From Flavobacteriales bacterium (lineage in GTDB: Bacteria; Bacteroidota; Bacteroidia; Flavobacteriales_D; Parvicellaceae): a stretch of DNA of 34,606 nucleotides. Shown here in pieces: positions 26,157-34,606 of the stretch. The stretch's first letter is position 1. The number at the start of each line of letters is the position of its first letter. The notes under the pieces were generated by a model. That model worked only from the letters and a program-made list of their open reading frames with translations, was not told where the DNA came from and ran no database searches. The DNA is taken from contig JAQWQH010000032.1 in assembly GCA_029244805.1 (NCBI GenBank), positions 1 to 34,606 of the forward strand. The letters are read 5' to 3'. The position numbers and the translations under genes are program-made.

Positions 26157-26300
26157 AATAGTCTACAATTAGACAAATGAAGCCTTTATTATTCGTCTAA
26201 CTTTCAAATTAGTTTTTTAATGGTGTCTGGGGAGAATTCCAAATATATTATTTCAGGAAGGGTATATTCGTAAGCCACATGAAATAAAAACTAAATCAAT

Positions 26301-27014
26301 ATGAAAACGGCATACTACCTAAGTGTTTTAAATATTTTTATTTCAAGTTGCACTTTGGATCAAACTAATACAGAAATTCCCAGTGATGGGGTGGATGTAG
26401 TTAAAAGAGAAACAATCTCCAAAGATACGGTAGACGTTGAAGATACAGTCCTTTTTGTCGTGCCGGAAAGTGGTTTTATTACGATGCAAAATTATGCGGA
26501 AGGATTTGTCTACGACATGAAGTATGCAACCGAAGATAATTTTTTAAAGAAAAAGGTATATAATTGTGAGGAATGTTGGTTAAGAAAAGAAGTGGCGGAT
26601 GCCCTGATAAAAACCAATAAAATATTTATTGAGCGCGGTTATCGCATTAAATTTTTTGATTGCTATAGACCTTTGGATGTTCAAAAAATCATGTGGAAGA
26701 TTTATCCTGATGCTCGCTATGTTGCCAACCCTCATGCATCAGGATCAATTCATAACCGAGGTGGTGCCGTGGATATCACGTTAGTAGATATGAAAGGGAA
26801 TGAGTTAGACATGGGAACAACCTTTGATCATTTTGGTAAAGAGGCCCACCATTCTTATACAGAACTATCTAATACTGTTCTGGATAACCGTAAATTTCTT
26901 AAAACTATTATGGAAGCAAATGGGTTCAGTAGCATAAGTTATGAGTGGTGGCACTACAACCACAAAAATGCCAGACAATACAAATTGTCTAATTTTCAGA
27001 CGGAATGTAAGTGA
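26301..27014 (+). CDS. D-alanyl-D-alanine dipeptidase (VanX/DdpX, peptidase M15D), putative lipoprotein
   Basis: Lipobox IFISSC; DCYRPLDVQKIMWKI, SGSIHNRGGAVDITLVD (SxH...D zinc motif), SSISYEWWHYNH (ExxH). Confidence 0.92.
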   Translation: MKTAYYLSVLNIFISSCTLDQTNTEIPSDGVDVVKRETISKDTVDVEDTVLFVVPESGFITMQNYAEGFVYDMKYATEDNFLKKKVYNCEECWLRKEVADALIKTNKIFIERGYRIKFFDCYRPLDVQKIMWKIYPDARYVANPHASGSIHNRGGAVDITLVDMKGNELDMGTTFDHFGKEAHHSYTELSNTVLDNRKFLKTIMEANGFSSISYEWWHYNHKNARQYKLSNFQTECK

Positions 27015-27246
27015 TGAGTTCTTTCAAACAAAAGAAGCATAAAATAGAATTCTCTATGCAATTGAAGGAATAATACTGCATTGAAATTTTGGACATAAAC
27101 GGTTTTAACTATCCAGAACTTCTATGTCAGGAAACATTATAAATACTTGCCCGTTACTTTATTGGCTTTGCATACCCTCGTATACAGGACGGAAAACTAG
27201 TTACGATTCGCACCGCGTAAAAAGTCCCTTTTCTTGCAAAATGTAA

Positions 27247-27897
27247 TTATTTAGTTTCTCTTGCTGCAGCTAACATTTGCTTTACGCTCAGTTCCCTAAA
27301 GTCATCCATGCTATAGCTCTGAAAAGCCAGAGAGCTTCCGCCAATATTTTTAACACAATAGAAGTGGTGATTTGGCATACTCTTGGCATCAGCTTCACTT
27401 ATCGTTGTGTTGTCGCTTTTCAGGACTTTTGAATAACGAATATATCCATCGCCCTCCTCAAAATAAATGAAATCAAAAATGTTTTTTTGGTTTTCGTGTT
27501 CTTGCTTAATCATTTCGATTGTTTGGGTTTTTTCTCCCCAATCATCTATTTCCATGTGCCAGTATCTGTCTTTATGACCAGGCATTCTAATTTCCCATTT
27601 TGCTTCACCTTCATTGTGCACTATTTCAGGTTGATCAAATCTATCAACAGGAGTGCCGTCTTCGTCATCTTCTTTGTGATAAGTTTTAGGAATCATTATA
27701 ACGGCATTTAATTCAAATGGTGCCATATCAAATTCTCTGTACTTTTTTGGGTCAAATTGAGTTTCACTTTCAGAAGCAACAGAATCTTTTGCTATTGGTT
27801 CGACTATCTTTTCTGATTCTACCGGTTCTGTTTCGTCTCCACATGAGCTGATAAAAAATAGTACTGGAATTGCTAATAGGTATAATAAATTCTTCAT
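27247..27897 (-). CDS. Hypothetical lipoprotein
   Basis: Lipobox MKNLLYLLAIPVLFFISSCGDETEP followed by an acidic linker; no recognised domain. Confidence 0.7.
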   Translation of the reverse strand: MKNLLYLLAIPVLFFISSCGDETEPVESEKIVEPIAKDSVASESETQFDPKKYREFDMAPFELNAVIMIPKTYHKEDDEDGTPVDRFDQPEIVHNEGEAKWEIRMPGHKDRYWHMEIDDWGEKTQTIEMIKQEHENQKNIFDFIYFEEGDGYIRYSKVLKSDNTTISEADAKSMPNHHFYCVKNIGGSSLAFQSYSMDDFRELSVKQMLAAARETK

Positions 27898-27942
27898 GGT
27901 TTACTTCTGTTTCTGGTTAATCATCATGCAAATGTAAATAAT

Positions 27943-29208
27943 CTAATCGATTTTCATAACAAACCTTGCAGTGTGTCTGCTTTTTTGCTCCACTAAAACC
28001 TCTTTATTTGCAATTAATTGTTGAATAGTTTTATCATCATAATGCCGTATGGTGAGCAGTTCAAGTCCATCGTTATATTTTATCGAATAGCTGTTAGAAA
28101 GCGCTTTAAGCATTTTATTAATTCGACTTGTGTAATTGTCCACACAAACTGAAAAACTAATGGCAGAGTTTTGCATTAAATTGATTTTGACACCATTTTT
28201 TGAAAAGTGTTCAAAGATTTCGCTCAAATTATCCTCGGCAATAAAAGAAAAATCTTTGGGAGAAATTGAAATCAAAATTTGTTTTTGCTTGAATATAAAT
28301 GAAGGAATTAGCGTGTCATTTTCTAATGAACTTTGGATTTCTGTTCCTGCTTCTTTTGGTTTTAAGAAAGACTTTACAAATAATGGTATCCCCAAATTCT
28401 GTAATGGCTTAATTGTCTTCGGGTGTATAACCGAAGCGCCAAAGTAGCTTAACTCGATGGCTTCTCTAAATGAAATTTTATTTAGCTTTTTACAATCATC
28501 AAAATATTTTGGATCTGCATTTAAAACACCCGGAACATCTTTCCAAATAATAACTTCTTGAGCATTAAGACACCAAGCTAAAATAGAGGCAGAAAAATCA
28601 GAGCCTTCTCTTCCCAACGTTGTGGTTTCACCTTTTTCATTGTGGCCTATGAATCCTTGCGTAATTGCAATTTTTTGATTTCCTCTAACATTAAAGTATG
28701 CATCAATATTGGAAAACACATTTTCCTTTGTGCGCTCCCAGTTTACTTTTGCTTCACGGTATTTGTTGCTGGTTTGAATAATTTTTCGTGCATCAAACCA
28801 CATACAGTTTTTATTAATTGAGCTGAGGTATTCAGCAATAATAGTTGTTGACATTACCTCCCCAAACGAAACAATTTGATCGTATTCATAATCATAGTTT
28901 ATTGTTGTGGTTTGAGAAAGTTTTTGGTTTAATTCATTGAATATTTTTTCAATCGATTCTAATTTGGGTAATTCAAGGTCCCGAATTATATTTTTGTGAA
29001 AATCTATAACGTCCGCGAATAGCCTTTTTGTATTAACCGTATCATTAGAAAAATAGGCTTCTGCTATTTCTTCCATAGCATTGGTAGTTTTTCCCATCGC
29101 TGAAACCACGATAACCAGATTTTCTTCGTACAGGTTTATGATGTCTGCGACATTTCTAACTGCTTCTGCATCTTTAACAGATGCTCCTCCAAATTTAAAA
29201 ACCTTCAT
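27943..29208 (-). CDS. Aspartate kinase (monofunctional)
   Basis: MKVFKFGGASVKDAEAVRNVADII, VIVVSAMGKTTNAMEE, TTLGREGSDFSASILAWCLNAQEVIIWKDVPGVLNADPK, LSYFGASVIHPKTIKPLQ. Confidence 0.95.
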   Translation of the reverse strand: MKVFKFGGASVKDAEAVRNVADIINLYEENLVIVVSAMGKTTNAMEEIAEAYFSNDTVNTKRLFADVIDFHKNIIRDLELPKLESIEKIFNELNQKLSQTTTINYDYEYDQIVSFGEVMSTTIIAEYLSSINKNCMWFDARKIIQTSNKYREAKVNWERTKENVFSNIDAYFNVRGNQKIAITQGFIGHNEKGETTTLGREGSDFSASILAWCLNAQEVIIWKDVPGVLNADPKYFDDCKKLNKISFREAIELSYFGASVIHPKTIKPLQNLGIPLFVKSFLKPKEAGTEIQSSLENDTLIPSFIFKQKQILISISPKDFSFIAEDNLSEIFEHFSKNGVKINLMQNSAISFSVCVDNYTSRINKMLKALSNSYSIKYNDGLELLTIRHYDDKTIQQLIANKEVLVEQKSRHTARFVMKID

Positions 29209-29212
29209 TTTT

Positions 29213-29689
29213 CTAATTTATAGTAAAGTTTCGAATATCTTCTTCAAAAAACCTCCCGTTAAACCATTCTCCGTCTAATTTAGCATTGTATTTTTTGTAA
29301 AAATTTATCGCAGGATCATTCCAGTCAATTACTTGCCAATCCATTCTTTTAACACCTCTTTTTTTTGCTTCTAAGATGACCTGGTTAAACAATAATTTTC
29401 CTACTCCTTTTCCTCGGTAATTCTCACTAACTAAAAAGTCTTCTAAATATAATGTTCTTCCTTTCCAAGTTGAATAGCCTGTATAGTAGAGTGCAAAGCC
29501 TACTACGATATTGTCAACTTCAGCGACTAAACAGTCAAACACTTTATTATCTCCAAAACCATCTTTTTCAAGATTTTCAACTGTGTTTACCATTTCATCC
29601 GGTGCTTTTTCATAGGTTGCTAGCTCTTGGATGTATTCTAGCACCTTTGGCATATCTTCTTTTTCACTTTGTCGGATTGTAATTTTCAT
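29213..29689 (-). CDS. GNAT family N-acetyltransferase
   Basis: MKITIRQSEKEDMPKVLEYIQELATYEKAP, LYLEDFLVSENYRGKGVGKLLFNQVI, DWQVIDWNDPAINFYKKYNAKLDGEW. Confidence 0.93.
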   Translation of the reverse strand: MKITIRQSEKEDMPKVLEYIQELATYEKAPDEMVNTVENLEKDGFGDNKVFDCLVAEVDNIVVGFALYYTGYSTWKGRTLYLEDFLVSENYRGKGVGKLLFNQVILEAKKRGVKRMDWQVIDWNDPAINFYKKYNAKLDGEWFNGRFFEEDIRNFTIN

Positions 29690-29700
29690 TTTTTTCTAAA

Positions 29701-29729
29701 TTGATGAGCCAAAATTCGCTATAAATTTG
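29701..29729 (+). promoter_or_regulatory. Candidate promoter for fbp
   Basis: TTG (29701-29703) N18 TAAATTTG (29722-29729), matching TTG/TAnnTTTG, 44 nt upstream of the fbp ATG. Confidence 0.55.
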
Positions 29730-29773
29730 ATAAAATCTCCGATATTTGAGGAAATTTAACGTAAGATCATAAA

Positions 29774-30796
29774 ATGAGTCATTTTACAACATTAGGAGAA
29801 TTTATTATAGACCGTCAGAAAGATTTTCCAGGTTCAAGTGGAGAGCTATCTAGAATACTTAGTGCAATTCGTTTGGCTTCCAAGATTGTTAATCAGGAAA
29901 TTAATAAAGCGGGAGTAGCTGCGGATATTTTAGGTGCAGCCGGAAGTGAAAATATACAAGGTGAACAACAACAAAAACTAGACGTCTATGCAGATGAGAA
30001 ATTTATAAAAGCAATAGAAGCCCGAGGTGTTGTTTGTGGAATTGGATCTGAAGAGAATGACGATTACATAGCATATGAATCTGAAAAATGCCAGAATGGT
30101 AAATATGTATTACTAATGGACCCATTAGATGGTTCATCCAATATAGATGTGAATGTTTCTATAGGAACAATTTTTAGTGTTTTCAAGAGAAAATCTGAAA
30201 TAGGAACCAAAGCAGAACTGAAGGACTTCTTGCAAATAGGAGATGAACAAGTTGCTGCTGGTTATGTGATTTATGGTTCATCTACAATGCTTGTATTTAC
30301 CACGGGTAATGGTGTTCATGGGTTTACTTATGACCCAGGTATCGGAACTTTTATTTTATCGCATCCAGACATGAAATTTCCAGATAACGGTAAAATTTAT
30401 TCTGTAAATGAAGGCAATTACAATAATTTCAATCAAGGAGTTAGGCGTTATATACAATACTGTCAAGAAATAGATGCTTCTACCAATCGTCCATATACAG
30501 GAAGGTATATTGGGTCATTAGTAGCAGATTTTCATAGGAATCTTATCAAAGGAGGAATCTACATGTATCCTGCGACTAATGCTGCCCCAAATGGTAAATT
30601 AAGATTACTTTATGAATGCAGTCCTTTGGCATTTTTAGCTGAGCAAGCTGGCGGCTCTGCTTCGACTGGAAATGGAAGAGTGATGGAAGTTGAACCTACA
30701 GAACTGCACCAGCGTGTGCCTTATTTTATAGGGTCAAAAGAGATGGTAGAAATGGCTGAAACGTTTTTGCAAACACACAAAGAATCAGCACAATAA
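29774..30796 (+). CDS. fbp: Class 1 fructose-1,6-bisphosphatase
   Basis: [78 protein letters not shown]. Confidence 0.96.
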   Translation: MSHFTTLGEFIIDRQKDFPGSSGELSRILSAIRLASKIVNQEINKAGVAADILGAAGSENIQGEQQQKLDVYADEKFIKAIEARGVVCGIGSEENDDYIAYESEKCQNGKYVLLMDPLDGSSNIDVNVSIGTIFSVFKRKSEIGTKAELKDFLQIGDEQVAAGYVIYGSSTMLVFTTGNGVHGFTYDPGIGTFILSHPDMKFPDNGKIYSVNEGNYNNFNQGVRRYIQYCQEIDASTNRPYTGRYIGSLVADFHRNLIKGGIYMYPATNAAPNGKLRLLYECSPLAFLAEQAGGSASTGNGRVMEVEPTELHQRVPYFIGSKEMVEMAETFLQTHKESAQ

Positions 30797-30802
30797 GATA
30801 AA

Positions 30803-34606
<3,804 letters not shown>

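Noticed and set aside
26160-26173. Small hairpin GTCTA-CAAT-TAGAC after the substrate-binding protein gene
   Set aside because: Only a 5-bp stem and no T-tract; insufficient for a terminator call.
27487-27711. Plus-strand 74-aa hydrophobic ORF
   Set aside because: Antisense to the lipoprotein gene 27247..27897 whose signal/lipobox and codon usage look real.

Overview
AT-rich chromosomal window, apparently from a marine-type Bacteroidota/Flavobacteriia genome, judged from the LpxC-FabZ fusion, SprA, T9SS C-terminal domains, TAnnTTTG promoters and no Shine-Dalgarno bias. It is mostly conserved core genome: an lpxD(partial)-lpxC/fabZ-lpxA lipid A operon; a minus-strand cluster of exported thioredoxin-fold proteins plus a DUF6029-like barrel; two divergent T9SS cargo proteins; a Sir2 deacylase; maeB-ruvA-sprA-gcvH-VanZ; a TonB protein; a CAU-anticodon tRNA; a HAD phosphatase and methylmalonyl-CoA epimerase; an OppA-type lipoprotein next to a D-Ala-D-Ala dipeptidase; GNAT-aspartate kinase; fbp; mfd; and a partial adenine/adenosine deaminase. 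I see no CRISPR array, transposon, prophage, toxin-antitoxin or defence island, and no clear new system. The points most worth a second look are: (1) sprA has no in-frame ATG/GTG/TTG start upstream of its signal peptide and appears to need a CTG (or other rare) start; (2) the convergent HAD/epimerase overlap is an imperfect 32-bp palindrome that encodes both C-termini; (3) a terminator lies inside the sir2 coding sequence, and the two convergent genes abut stop to stop; (4) the sirtuin lacks the zinc-binding cysteines; (5) the exported redox cluster includes a barrel protein with a C-terminal Cys pair; (6) an orphan substrate-binding lipoprotein/DdpX-like pair. All functional statements come from reading motifs in the translations; no database search was run.
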